A stretch of 64,000 bases of DNA from assembly GCF_001042525.2 (NCBI RefSeq), contig NZ_CP011921.2, forward strand, positions 992,001 to 1,056,000, written 5' to 3'. Origin of the DNA: Francisella orientalis FNO12. GTDB taxonomy: Bacteria; Pseudomonadota; Gammaproteobacteria; Francisellales; Francisellaceae. The position numbers and the translations under genes are program-made. The notes below the pieces were generated by a model. That model did no database searches, was not told the origin of the DNA, and saw nothing but the letters and a program-made list of their open reading frames with translations. Of the stretch, positions 28,514 to 38,436 are shown piece by piece. How positions within the stretch are numbered: position 1 is the stretch's first letter; each line of letters starts with the position of its first letter.

Positions 28514-29548
28514 GAATATCCTTATCTGCAACGACTAGATGCGAGTAATGCAAATGTTTATCATACTGATTAACGATATCAGCAATGACTTGATCTTTTG
28601 AGTATCCCATAATGTCATAATACTGACCTCCATGACTTAAAAGTACCTCTATACCCTATTATAGTTACCTAATTTTGACTGATAAGTTCTTAACATCACA
28701 CTATATATAAAATCTTCATTACCTTCTATTGAAATACTTAATTGTATATGATCATGGTCTCTAATCACTTCTGTATTAATGCCATTTTTTTCCATTTCAT
28801 CTACAACTTCTATTAAAGCTATTGTGACATCCTTTTGTAAAAACTCTATAGCCTGATCTTTCGATGGTTTATGAGCAATTGCTTCTAATTTTTTTTGCCA
28901 AGATGTATTTGCTTTTGCAAATTGAACAACAGTTGAATGTGTCTCAATACTTTTAAGCCTTAGATAATCTAATCTTAAAGATTTGATTAGTGAAACACAC
29001 ATCAAAAATAAAATAAACAACAATGGAAAAGCACTAATTATAGTCGCAGATTGTAAAGCTTGTAGTCCCTCTGCTAAAATTAATGATATTGCAAGCAAAC
29101 CGCTAAGTACAGACCAAGCTTCTACTCCCCAGTGAAAGAATGTTGTATTCATAGCCTCTTTAACAAGCACTAATTCATCTGAAGATACATTAGGAGGTGC
29201 TAAAAAATGTTTTAGAGGCTCAGCTACTCCATAAAACATTAAACCAATTCCCATGCCTGCTGCAAATAACATAGCAAACCATAAAATATTAGGGTATTCA
29301 GGTAAGTCGTGTTCTTGTCCTAACTTGATATCACTAAAGCGGCTAAACATTAGAATCAAACATAAACATAAAAAAACACTCATTGCCAATATATAAGCCC
29401 AACCAAATTTCTCTAGAATTAAATTTTGTAGATATTGGATATGACTAGCAAATTGATTTGGATAAAAAATTCCCGACAACGAAAGAATGATGGCTAAAAT
29501 AATAGCAGGATAAAAAACAGGTGCATAAGCACCTTTTTCACGTTGCAT
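28506..29548 (-). pseudogene. BCCT-family (betaine/choline/carnitine) transporter with large internal deletion
   Basis: The N-terminal four helices (FYPAIILAIILSL, FAMLFAAGMGIGLMFYGVAEPL) run in frame to FFHWGVEAW at residue 145, then jump directly to SVLSGLLAISLILAEGLQALQ, the penultimate helix of BetT-like carriers, so roughly 350 residues of the transport core are missing without loss of frame. A cytosolic C-terminal domain follows (KANTSWQKKLEAIAHKPSK). At about 28650 another frameshift cuts it; the true end, GQYYDIMGYSKDQVI..., continues in a different frame to 28506. Choline/betaine uptake is lost. The join lies at about 29113. Confidence 0.88.
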
Positions 29549-29686
29549 AATATTACTCTTGTTTAAATAATAGTTGTATTACCTTAACATTTATAACTAC
29601 CTATATCAAAAATACATACCATAACTATTTAATCTGATTAGTAAAAAACATACAATATCTAGCAAAATATTACAGCTAATAGCTTA

Positions 29687-30445
29687 ATGAAAAATCTAAG
29701 TCAAAAACTACTCAAAGAAATAAAGAAGCTTCGCTCACCTCAAGGTAGAAAAAAATCTATCTACTATATTATAGAAGGGCTAAGATGCTGTGATGAAGCT
29801 CTATCAAGACTACCTCGTGAATATATAATCTCAATACTTACAACAGATAATTCTGATAGCGTAGATTATCCTATAGATAAAAAATACACTCTCTCTGAAA
29901 AAGATTTTAATGAACTAGCACAAACACAAAATTCTCAAGGAGTGTTAATCTTAGCCAAGAAAAAAGATACCTCATCTGATTTTGAATTTAAAGATGATTT
30001 CACTTTAGTACTAGATAGAATACAAGACCCTGGTAATATTGGCACTATATTGAGAACTGCTATAGCAGTTGGCTTAACAGAAATATTACTTATAGATGGC
30101 ACTGTAGATCCTTTTAACCCAAAAGCCATAAGAGCAGGTATGGGTGCACAATTTAGTCTGAAATTCAGATATTTTGAAAATTTAAGTGCTGTAAGAAATT
30201 ATCCTATACTAAAAGAACGAAGAATTTGGCTAACGACTTCTCATGAGGGAGTTTCTTGTTACTCTGAAGAATTTAAGTTGAATAATAGTATCTTAGTCTT
30301 TGGAGAAGAAGCCAATGGTATAGAAGACTTTTCAGCAGGTGAAAAAACAATGATTCCTACTCTAAGTAATATTGAATCTTTAAATGTGGCTCAAGCTGCT
30401 ACGATATATTTATTTGAAGGCCTAAGACAAAAGATGCTAAAATAA
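29687..30445 (+). CDS. TrmH/SpoU-family RNA 2'-O-methyltransferase
   Basis: 252 aa. SpoU C-terminal SPOUT knot with its three motifs: DRIQDPGNIGTILRTA (about residue 110), LLIDGTVDPFNPKAIRAGMG, and VFGEEANGIED followed by IPTLSNIESLNVAQAATIYLFE, the SAM-binding loop. The N-terminal part is a short RNA-binding region (MKNLSQKLLKEIKKLRSPQGR). It could be RlmB-like (23S rRNA G2251) or TrmH/TrmL-like; sequence alone does not settle which. Intact. Confidence 0.85.
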   Translation: MKNLSQKLLKEIKKLRSPQGRKKSIYYIIEGLRCCDEALSRLPREYIISILTTDNSDSVDYPIDKKYTLSEKDFNELAQTQNSQGVLILAKKKDTSSDFEFKDDFTLVLDRIQDPGNIGTILRTAIAVGLTEILLIDGTVDPFNPKAIRAGMGAQFSLKFRYFENLSAVRNYPILKERRIWLTTSHEGVSCYSEEFKLNNSILVFGEEANGIEDFSAGEKTMIPTLSNIESLNVAQAATIYLFEGLRQKMLK

Positions 30446-30473
30446 ATATACAAATCGAAAGAGGAGAAGTACC

Positions 30474-30827
30474 ATGAGCAAATGTAAAACACATCAAAAT
30501 CATGATCATGAACACAAAGATGGCTGTGGCCACACAAAAATTAAACATGGTGATCATTACGACTACATACATGATAGTCATCTTCATCATGAGCATAGTG
30601 GTCACTATGATGAACATAAGTTAGAAGTAACAGAAAAAAATATAGAGGGCTGTCATCCAATTAAAGAAGATTGTTCTGGACATACTCATGGACCTAATTG
30701 TGGTCATGAAGCCGTACCACATGGTAACCACATAGATTATATTGTTGATGGTAAATTACACCACCCTCATGGTGATCATTGTGATGATCATGGACCAGTA
30801 GAAGTTATTACAAATAATAAAAAATAG
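30474..30827 (+). CDS. Histidine-rich, cysteine-containing metal-binding protein, internally duplicated
   Basis: 117 aa without a signal peptide. It is made of two similar halves: the first (about residues 17-45, GCGHTKIKHGDHYDYIHDS) and the second (about residues 73-100, NCGHEAVPHGNHIDYIVDG) share the pattern CGH-x3/4-HG-x-H-x-DY-x-x-DG/S-x-LHH-x-H, and many of the residues are His, Asp or Cys. Such spacing suggests binding of Zn, Ni or Co. Related His/Cys proteins occur in many proteobacteria, but I cannot name a function. Clear ribosome binding site (GAGGAG). It sits 28 bases after the SpoU gene. Confidence 0.8.
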   Translation: MSKCKTHQNHDHEHKDGCGHTKIKHGDHYDYIHDSHLHHEHSGHYDEHKLEVTEKNIEGCHPIKEDCSGHTHGPNCGHEAVPHGNHIDYIVDGKLHHPHGDHCDDHGPVEVITNNKK

Positions 30828-30841
30828 TTTAAATGCCCTTT

Positions 30842-31291
30842 TTAAATTAAGCTCTCAATATTAGCAATCTCGAAATCATTATACTCATCAAATATTTCAA
30901 CTAGTTCTGCAGGAATCCTTGCAGGCCGCCCTTTTTGAGTATTTACCATTACCCATATAGTATCTGCTTTACATAAGAGGGTTTTATCTGACTTTCTGTA
31001 AATGTGGTATTTTCTAAACGTTGAGATCTTTGTCATGCTCTCTACCCAAGTTATTACCACAATATCATCACCTAAAAAACCTTGAGCTAAATACTCGATA
31101 GTATGCTTCTTTACGAACCATGTCAGACCATGAGCCTCTGTAACATCAAATACGCCATTAGCCTTTACATGAGCAATTGCAATATCTTGCATCCATTGTA
31201 AATATACTATGTTATTTAAATGATTATTAGGATCGATATGCTCAGGTAAAACTTTTGTTTCATAAACAAAATATTTTAATTGGTCTTTCAT
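30842..31291 (-). CDS. Acyl-CoA thioesterase (YbgC/4-hydroxybenzoyl-CoA thioesterase-like)
   Basis: 149 aa hot-dog-fold protein. The start HIDPNNHLNNIVYLQWMQDIA contains the conserved Asp-x-x-x-H/N...Y-x-x-W/L pattern of the FadM/YbgC class, with Asp as the likely catalytic acid; ADTIWVMVNTQKGRPARIP near the end is a family hallmark. It hydrolyses acyl-CoA, substrate unknown. Its ATG overlaps the glutaredoxin stop (31288-31291), so the two are in one unit. Confidence 0.85.
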   Translation of the reverse strand: MKDQLKYFVYETKVLPEHIDPNNHLNNIVYLQWMQDIAIAHVKANGVFDVTEAHGLTWFVKKHTIEYLAQGFLGDDIVVITWVESMTKISTFRKYHIYRKSDKTLLCKADTIWVMVNTQKGRPARIPAELVEIFDEYNDFEIANIESLI

Positions 31292-31539
31292 TTTTTACCT
31301 AAAAAATTTACTAAATCACTATAGCCACCAATTCGCTTTCCATCGATAAAGATCAAAGGTGTAGTTTCTAAATTATACTTTTCTTTAAAAGTATCTGTTT
31401 CAGCTCTAGTCTTTAAAATGTGATCTTCAAAACACCAACCTTTTTCCTCGAAAAGTGCCTTTGCTTTTAAACCATATGGACAAGTTTTTTCTGGTGTTAC
31501 CATTCTGTATAGGACTATATTTTTAAATTGATTTGTCAT
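31288..31539 (-). CDS. Glutaredoxin-like protein with CPYG site
   Basis: 83 aa. Thioredoxin fold of the glutaredoxin type: active site CPYG (residues 20-23), cis-Pro segment TTPLIFIDGKRIGGYSDL with the glutathione-binding GGYSD. The second Cys of the usual CPYC is replaced by Gly, so it would act by the monothiol mechanism (or the family simply varies here). Cytosolic. Overlaps the thioesterase by 4 bases. It lies in the only fully intact stretch between two pseudogene clusters. Confidence 0.85.
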   Translation of the reverse strand: MTNQFKNIVLYRMVTPEKTCPYGLKAKALFEEKGWCFEDHILKTRAETDTFKEKYNLETTPLIFIDGKRIGGYSDLVNFLGKK

Positions 31540-31626
31540 TTTTTTATAACTCTGAATACTGTATATTTGATAACGTAAAGTATACCACCTAGAAATATAA
31601 ACTCATATATAAAAAAGGGATAAGTT

Positions 31627-32738
31627 ATGTGTACAAATGTTTTTATAAATAAAAATGAATATAAAATCGAAGCAAGATCTATGGATTTTCCAATTAATAT
31701 CGCTTTTGAAAATGGCTGGGATTACGTGGGGGTTGAGAATACTACAAATGTAATAATTGATGCAGACAAAATTCCTACAAATCAACTTGCAAATAGGAAA
31801 AATAAATATGGCTATTTTGGCAGATTTGGCTTTGACAGATCTATTTCTGACGGATTAAATACACAAGGATTATCATTTAGCGTGTTATATCTAGATATAA
31901 CACAGTATCCTAAATACGATCCTAAAGATACACGCCCTGTCCTTGCGATATATGATATTGGTAACTTCCAATTAACAATGGCAAAAGATGTACCTGAGGC
32001 TCTTAAACTGATATCTGAATATCAACTCGTAAATAGTACAATCGAACTAAAACCTGGTGTTTTTGTCAAAAATATTCCTTTACATATCTCGCTTAGAGAT
32101 TCTCTGGGTAATAGTGCTGTGATCGAATTTCTTAATGGTGAAATTTATATATACGAAAATACTGGTAATGTCTTAACCAATGCTCCTAGCTATAATTGGC
32201 ATTTAGAAAATATCAAAGAATACCGATCGCTACTTAAGCCTTTTGAAGATTCTAACCAAACTTTTGCTGGTAAATTTATAAATTATGATGAAACTGTGAA
32301 AAGCTCACGACCAGAGGTTGCCAACTAATTGGTATGCCCGGAGACTTTAGCTCTACATCTCGCTTTGTGAAAGCCTATACGTTATTTGAACTTATGCTTG
32401 AACCAAGATCAAATAGAGAGGCTATTTATCATGCTACATCTATTATAGCTAATGTTTCTGTTCTACCTTATGAAAAGTCTATGACCCTTTGGACTACTAT
32501 CAAAGATCTAAAGAATCTAACCGTGGCTTATAAAGATAATGCCGCATATCAAGGAACTGGATCTGTTGGTGTGTATGTTATGAGTATAGATACTGGTTAT
32601 GTTACTTATGATCTGAAGGCTATGAATTTCACAGATATCCCACCACAAGTACAAGGTAGAGGAAAAAAACCAACTCCAAAAGAAAATATCAAACAAATTA
32701 TTGAAATGTCTGAAGTTGTTGGTTTACAAAGACAGTAA
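31627..32738 (+). pseudogene. Choloylglycine hydrolase / penicillin V acylase-like amidase, frameshifted
   Basis: N-terminal nucleophile family: MCTNVF gives the catalytic Cys2, followed by EARSMDF (Arg and Asp of the site) and later NAPSYNWHLEN (Asn ligands). This frame stops at 32326-32328 just after RPEVAN; the continuation GDFSSTSRFVKAYTLFE (Arg228-type residue) lies in another frame beginning at about 32320 and runs to 32738. Joined, it is about 370 aa. The family cleaves amide bonds of bile salts, penicillin V or acyl-homoserine lactones; the natural substrate in Francisella is not known to me. No signal peptide, so cytosolic. Confidence 0.85.
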
Positions 32739-32747
32739 AAATAAGAC

Positions 32748-33840
32748 CTAATTTTCTTTTTGCTTCATTTTAATAGGCATGTGATTACAAAATGGCTCTT
32801 CTGCAAGATAGCTACCATGAATATTATAAGCTCTAGCTCTACAGCCACCACATATTTTGATGAGCTCACATGAGCCACACTTACCTTCATAAGCGCTAAA
32901 ATCAGGCATATCATGCATTACATCACTGTTTTGCCAAATATCTGCAAATGATTTTTCTTTAATATTTCCTGCACTAACAGGTAGATAGCTGCATGGATAA
33001 ACATTACCATCAACATCTAGCAGACATATACTTTGCCCAGCTATACAACCTTTACCACCACCAGTACCAAAGCTAAGAGCTCTTGAGCGAACTTTTGCTC
33101 CATCTTCTTTATTACGCTCGAAACAAATACGATAATAATGTGGCGCACACGTTGGACGCACAAGCATATCTTGCTCATCAGCTTCCATATCATAGTGCCA
33201 ATTTAGGATATCTTGATAATCATCAATATCTATCAACTCTTGCATAAGCTCTTCACTACGTCCTGTTGGTACTATCATAAACAAATACCATGCTGTAGCT
33301 TCAAGAGATTTTGCTAGTTTATATACATCTTTGATCTCGTGTTGATTACGTTTGGTAAATGATGAGTTTATCAAGAATGGTACACTATGTTTCTTAAATA
33401 GTTTTGCAGCATTTATGGTTGCTTCAAAGGCACCTTTTTGGCTACGAAAATCATCATGCGTCTCAGCTGTAGCACCATCTATACTCAAAGATACTATACT
33501 TATGCTTGAGTTTTTGATTTTCTCACAAATCTCATCAGTAACTAATGAGCCATTGGTAGCTAAAGCCATACGTAGACCTTTACTAGCACCATATTTCAGC
33601 TAGTTCAAAAATATCTGTCCGTAAAAGAGGTTCTCCTCCAGAGAGTACTAATACAGGTTTAGCAAACTCCACTATGTTATCAATGATTCTAAAGCCTTCC
33701 TCAGTTGAGAAATCTGGATGTCCTATTACTTCACATTCCGAAGATAAACGGCAATGCACACACTTAAGGTTACAACGTCTAGTTGTCTCCCATGCCATCC
33801 ATTTAAGTTGATGTTTCACTATATTTGCCAATTTAGACAT
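32748..33840 (-). pseudogene. Radical SAM / SPASM enzyme (NirJ/AhbD-like), frameshifted
   Basis: ATG 33840 starts MSKLANIVKHQLKWMAWETT followed by the radical SAM cluster RRCNLKCVHCRL (CxxxCxxC) and LSGGEPLLRTDI. At about 33595 one extra A (GCTGAAATATGG) shifts the frame; the other frame continues [16 protein letters not shown]..., through SIDGATAE and ends with a SPASM domain (CIAGQ, then [21 protein letters not shown]), with the Fe-S cysteines intact. Total about 362 aa. The shape resembles haem/haem d1 assembly enzymes, but the substrate is unknown. It ends at 32748, 10 bases from the convergent amidase gene. Confidence 0.83.
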
Positions 33841-33933
33841 TATTGAATATTATATCAAATAAAAGACACCTCTAGAAAAACAAATTTTAGTACTATAATA
33901 TATGTTACAGTGTTAATACATAACTTAAGAATT

Positions 33934-34059
33934 ATGAAATTAAAAAAAGTTTTATTTGCTTTCTCAATTGCTATCTGTTGCATCAATTTGAATAGCTGTA
34001 TATTAAAACTTCCTTTCCAAATTGTAGATGATGTTTTTCATGATATTACTCCTTTTTAA
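33934..34059 (+). CDS. Small lipoprotein
   Basis: 41 aa, ATG 33934 to TAA. A charged start (MKLKKVL), a hydrophobic core (FAFSIAICCINL) and the lipobox LNSC (Cys at residue 22) give a typical lipoprotein signal; the mature part is only 20 residues (ILKLPFQIVDDVFHDITPF). The rest of the 350-base gap between the radical SAM gene and the LolA-like gene shows no other coding sense; the stretch 34060-34220 is very AT-rich and may hold the promoter of the LolA-like gene. Small size makes it uncertain, but the lipobox is convincing. Confidence 0.5.
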   Translation: MKLKKVLFAFSIAICCINLNSCILKLPFQIVDDVFHDITPF

Positions 34060-34222
34060 TCTAAACCTAGAATCACAGATCACCTCTATTAAAACACCCA
34101 TAGATTATTAATTTTTGTTAATATCTATACTATAACTCTAGTATATTCAGCGAATAAATGTAATATTTACCATGCTTAGCTTACAAAGCTGATATTGTCA
34201 ATTTATAGAAAATACAGGAGAA

Positions 34223-34803
34223 ATGTCAATGTTAAAAAAGTTGCTATTGCTACAAGTATATTAGTCAGTGGTCTAGTTTATACTGCTCCTTCACCAGATT
34301 TTGCCAAAGTAGAAGAGCAACTAGTTAAAAATGATAACTACTCTGGTCACTTCATCCAATCACGCAAAATTCAAGGATTAGATAAGCCTATTCTTGCATC
34401 TGGTGAATTTGAGCTACCTAAGAAAAAAGGACTAGAATGGAATCAAGAGAAGCCATTTAAATCTTCTCTAAAAGCAACAAAAGATACTATTACAATCAAG
34501 ACAGCAGATAGCCCTAAATATGTATTTGGTGAAGAAGATAGTCCAATGGTATTCTCATTCACTAAAATATTCTTATCCATATTAGAGGGTGATTCAAAAG
34601 TAATTTATGATAATTTTAACACTAAATTTAGTGGTACTACGAATAATTGGACATTAGTACTGACTCCAAAAACTGAATTACTATCAAAAGCTCTTAAAGA
34701 AGTAACTCTAAAAGGTGGTGAAACTATAACTTATGTAGAAGTAGTTGATGCTCAAAATAATGTTATGGATATCCAGTTTAGTGATATAGAAATCGATTCT
34801 TAA
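34223..34803 (+). pseudogene. LolA-like periplasmic lipoprotein-carrier protein, frameshifted at codon 4-5
   Basis: The natural start appears to be ATG 34223 (AGGAG upstream; MSM) or ATG 34229, but the six A at 34234-34239 leave the rest in another frame; seven A would give MLKKVAIATSILVSG, a signal peptide, joined to the long open frame. That frame runs PDFAKVEEQLVKNDNYSGHFIQSRKI, then GLEWNQEKPF and LTPKTELLSKALKEV, matching LolA-family folds (single beta sheet that carries lipids or lipoproteins across the periplasm). Without a slip the only other start is TTG at 34195 with no ribosome binding site. So it is either a recent pseudogene or a poly-A switch. The LolA-like fold call is moderate. 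Confidence 0.7.
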
Positions 34804-34813
34804 TTATAATTTC

Positions 34814-35613
34814 ATGTCTATAACTAAATTTTCTCTTAGTTTCATCTTATACTCTGTATTTGCACTTGTTTTTAGTTTTGGTATGTCAAATACCATAAAT
34901 AACAAGAGCTCATCTAAAATTATCAAAGAATTAGCTAATATTTCTCTAAATATTGCTAGCTCTAACTATAATGTTTTTATCAAAAATCTAATCAACGCCT
35001 ACCCGTAGTTATAGTAGTACATGGTTTCTCAAGATCAAAAGATAATATGTTTGGTTGGGGGAATTTCCTAGCTAGCCATGGATATTTTGTAGTAGTGCCT
35101 AATCTACCATTTTGGGCTAATCATAGTAAAAATGCTGAATTTATATCTGAGCTAATAAACTATATCTATAGCAATAGCGATTATACGAGCACTATAAATA
35201 ATGATCTCGCTTTGGTTGGTTTCTCTGCTGGAGAATTAGCTACTTTGATAGCGACATCAGAGAATACTAAGGTCAAACTTTGGATAGGATTAGACCCTGT
35301 AGATGTAGGCAATTTTGGCTCTCAAGCTGCAAAGAATATAAACTGCCCTACCTATATAATAGCTGCACTAGCAAGCGCATATAATGCCAATAATAACTAC
35401 AAAGATTTCATAATAAGTCTAAAAGATAATACTCTTATCAAAATTAATGGGGCTGTCCATGTCGATGCTGAATGACCAACTAGTAGATTCGCTGAGTTGT
35501 TCTGTGGTAGATACACACAGCAAAAAAGAGAAAGATTTCATGATGATGTGTTGAGGATTTTGAATAAGAGTTTTAAAAATGACTTATTGACAACTAATAA
35601 TTATTCAAAATAA
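34814..35613 (+). pseudogene. Secreted alpha/beta hydrolase (chlorophyllase/esterase-like), broken
   Basis: The first part (ATG 34814) starts with a hydrophobic export-like segment (FILYSVFALVFSFG) and stops at about 35006; the next frame begins VVIVVHGFSRSKDNMFGWG (the HG oxyanion region), contains the nucleophile elbow GFSAGE (Ser about 35225), then an in-frame TGA at 35473, after which the same frame continues PTSRFAELFCGRYT to 35613. So one frameshift and one nonsense codon. It is only 10 bases after the LolA-like gene and overlaps the end of the NAD(P)HX repair pseudogene on the other strand. Substrate unknown. Confidence 0.75.
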
Positions 35614-37031
35614 TACTAATCTCCTCAGCCGCTCTACTAGGAAATATTCTAACATAGCCACCTAGCTAAACCATGTATATATGCTGCTAACATGCTTGCT
35701 GATAGAGTATCCAAACCTTGAGCTAAAAATGCTCCTATGATTCCAGATAATACATCTCCTTACCCTGCTATTGCCATGCCTTGATTTCCTGTAGCATTTA
35801 TATAGATTTCATCATCTTTACAAATTAGACTACCAGCTCCTTTTAGTACTACTATGGAGTTATATTTTTTAGCTAAAGCTCTAACTGCAACAAATCTATC
35901 ATCTTGGACTTCTTTGGTGGTGCAACCAAGTAGTCTTGCTGCTTCTGCAGGATGTGGAGTTATTATTTTATTTTCTAAATTAATAAACTTTTCTCTAATT
36001 TGCTGATTTGTTGAGATTATATTTAAAGCATCTGCATCAAAAATTGCAAGTTGAGTTAAATTATCAATTATTAACTCTAAGACTTGTTTAGATTCATCAG
36101 TTATATCAAAACCAACCCCTACCGCTAGAGCTGAGAAAGTATTTAGATTTTTAGAAATATCTCCTAGGAATTTTGTCATTAGTTCAGGCATAGACATATC
36201 AGCACGGAAGTCTTTATCTAGAGATATCATTGAGATCTTACCACAGCCACTATATAGCGAACTTTTCCCAGCTAATTGTAAAGCCCCATTCATACCAACA
36301 TTACCACCAATTATAGCTAGATTGCCATAAGTACCTTTATTAGTATTTTTCTTTTTTCTGATAATATTGTCTATATTTATATCTTGAATATCATTTTTAT
36401 AAACTTGATACTCTGATTGAGTAATCTTGATATTTTGATTATCAATCAGCTCTTTAACAGTTACTTTGCCAGCATAATCAAGACCATCACTTGTATGTAG
36501 CCCTTGCTTATCTGCTAAGAATGTAATTGTCTCATTGGCTTGGATAGCTTCACTATATACTTTAGCATTAAAAGCGCCTAATCCACTTGGTACATCTATA
36601 GCTAATGTGTATTTTGAATTTTGATTTATAACTTTAACAAGTTCTAAAATATCTCCTTTTAAATCTCTATCTAGCCCTATGCCAAATATTCCATCTATTA
36701 CAACATCATAATTATTAATATCCAGCAATTTATCTAAAGGAGCCTTTAACTTTGAAAACTCTTGATAATAACTTTAGTTATCTAGATTACCTTTTGGAAA
36801 AACTCGATAAACATCAACATTATATCCTAAATTAAACAACTTGATAGCTACAACAATTCCATCACTGCCATTATTACCTGAGCCTACAATTACTAATACT
36901 TTATTCTGTTTATCAAATTTAGCACTAATAAGTTTAACAATTTCATCTGAAGCATTCTCGATTAGGTTTAATCCTTGAGAAATAGCATACTCTTCAATTT
37001 CACGGTTTTGTTTTTCTGTTAAGAAATACAC
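35594..37031 (-). pseudogene. nnr: Bifunctional NAD(P)HX epimerase/dehydratase, nonsense and frameshift
   Basis: ATG 37031 starts the YjeF/NnrE epimerase domain (VGSGNNGSDGIVVAIKLF; the GxGNNGGDG motif). An in-frame TAA (36774-36776) ends it after NLDN, but the same frame goes on YYQEFSKLKAPLDKLLDINNYD and into the dehydratase half with AIDVPSGLGAF and TPHPAEAARLLG. GNQGMAIAG is followed by a second in-frame stop where the family has GDVLSG (GMGDVLSG motif, the catalytic Asp region). Near 35680 a frameshift follows HGLA; the last residues end at 35594. The enzyme repairs damaged NAD(P)H hydrates. Three lesions, all late enough to destroy the dehydratase site. Confidence 0.85.
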
Positions 37032-37128
37032 TTTTTAAAATCCTAAAAATTACTAAGTCTGTAAATATGATAAGCGAAAGATAAGACATTTGATATCATA
37101 AAATATCTTTAGGGATAAGTTAAAAATC

Positions 37129-37433
37129 TCAACGCTGAACTGCTTGTACACTATCAGTTGGTCCTATATTAAAACAAACTTTTGCAGTAGTTGCATATTG
37201 ATGAACTACGTTGACTAATTTTTCAAATAAGTAAAAACAATCATAATCCTTACGTACACCTACACCTATTAGGACAATATCAACGACTTTGATGATGGAA
37301 TATTTTTTACAATTTGACATAGTTTATTAACTGCTATATCAATGCTTACAAATGTTGTTGGTAAATCAACGGCTATAATCTCATCATAGCCATCTTTCAA
37401 AAAATTAGCTAAAGATGACATGTCTTTACTCAT
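37129..37433 (-). pseudogene. Small unknown gene, frameshifted
   Basis: ATG 37433 starts MSKDMSSLANFLKDGYDEIIAVDLPTTF (split here), then IAVNKLCQIVKN; at about 37300 the sense moves to another frame reading VVDIVLIGVGVRKDYDCF and ends at 37129 with IGPTDSVQAVQR. Joined, about 100 aa with an alpha/beta look (repeated hydrophobic strands followed by helices). I cannot assign a family. It lies in the minus-strand block with the dipeptide epimerase and DUF819 permease and may have been part of that operon. Confidence 0.5.
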
Positions 37434-37448
37434 TATTATATATATTAC

Positions 37449-38436
37449 TTAGAGATTAAAACCGAAACCCTTTAGATTATCTTTTAGGATAATATCAGGT
37501 TCATTAAACGTAATATAATTACTATATAAATCTTTAGCTACCCAGTCTAAAGGATCAAGATCAGCTACTGTAATACTGTCTGCTAGTTTCTTAATTTTTT
37601 GAGCTTCTAAAATACCGCCTGTTTTTGCAAGTTTAATATTAATCATATTACATGCTTGCTCATCTATAACTCACTCTGCATCTTTAGCATCAAATACTGA
37701 CTCATCTGCCACCACAGGAATATTACTAAATTTTGTAATCTCAGCCATTGCTTTTATATCGTAATATTTGACTAGTTGCTCTATTATCTCTACATTTAAA
37801 CTATATTTGTTTATCTCCTCGATAAACTGCTTTGTTTGCGCTTTATTCCAACCTTGATTAGCATCAAACCTAAATTTAATGTTTTTACTAAACTCATTAT
37901 CAAGAGCTTTCAGCAACTCGATATGTCTATTAAAATCAGCTCCTGTTTAAACCTTAATAGCAGTAAAATTAGCTTCTACACCATTTTGAATATTTTGTAT
38001 AGTTTCTGCAATACTACCACAACTTATAGAAACATCTGTTTCAATGATATTTTTTTTGCACCAAGTAATTTAGCTACAGATATATTTTGCTCTTTAGCTA
38101 ATAAATCATGATACGCCAAATCTATAGCCATTTTTGCAGCAGAGTTAAACATAACTTTTTTAAAAGCTAGTTCTAAAGTTTGTTTATAATCAGATAAATC
38201 TGAGCCAAGTATCATTGGGCAAATATTTTACTAATAATAATATATTGAATACCCTGCAGCGTATCCCCAGTAATTGCTGTGGTTGCTGGAGCTACACCAT
38301 AACCTTTAACTCCATTATCTGAAGTTAACTCAACTGCTAAAGAATCAATATGGTTTATACTTCGTACAGCTGTTATAAATGTTCTCTTAAGAGGTATTTT
38401 AATAATAGATGTTTTTATCTCAATTATCTTACTCAT
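37449..38436 (-). pseudogene. L-Ala-D/L-Glu (dipeptide) epimerase, multiple stops
   Basis: Enolase-superfamily (mandelate racemase/MLE group) enzyme in four pieces. It starts MSKIIEIKTSIIKIPLKRTF at 38436. Frameshifts occur near 38212 and 38030. The catalytic KxK motif (AIKVK) is hit directly: AAG GTT TAA at 37949-37947 turns the second Lys into a stop. The frame then continues with metal ligands RFDANQGW, EIIEQLV and PVVADES, meets another in-frame stop at 37671 (expected Arg, CGA to TGA) and ends at 37449. The enzyme epimerises Ala-Glu dipeptides from murein turnover. Operon partner is the DUF819 permease just upstream (overlap of 4 bases). Confidence 0.85.
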
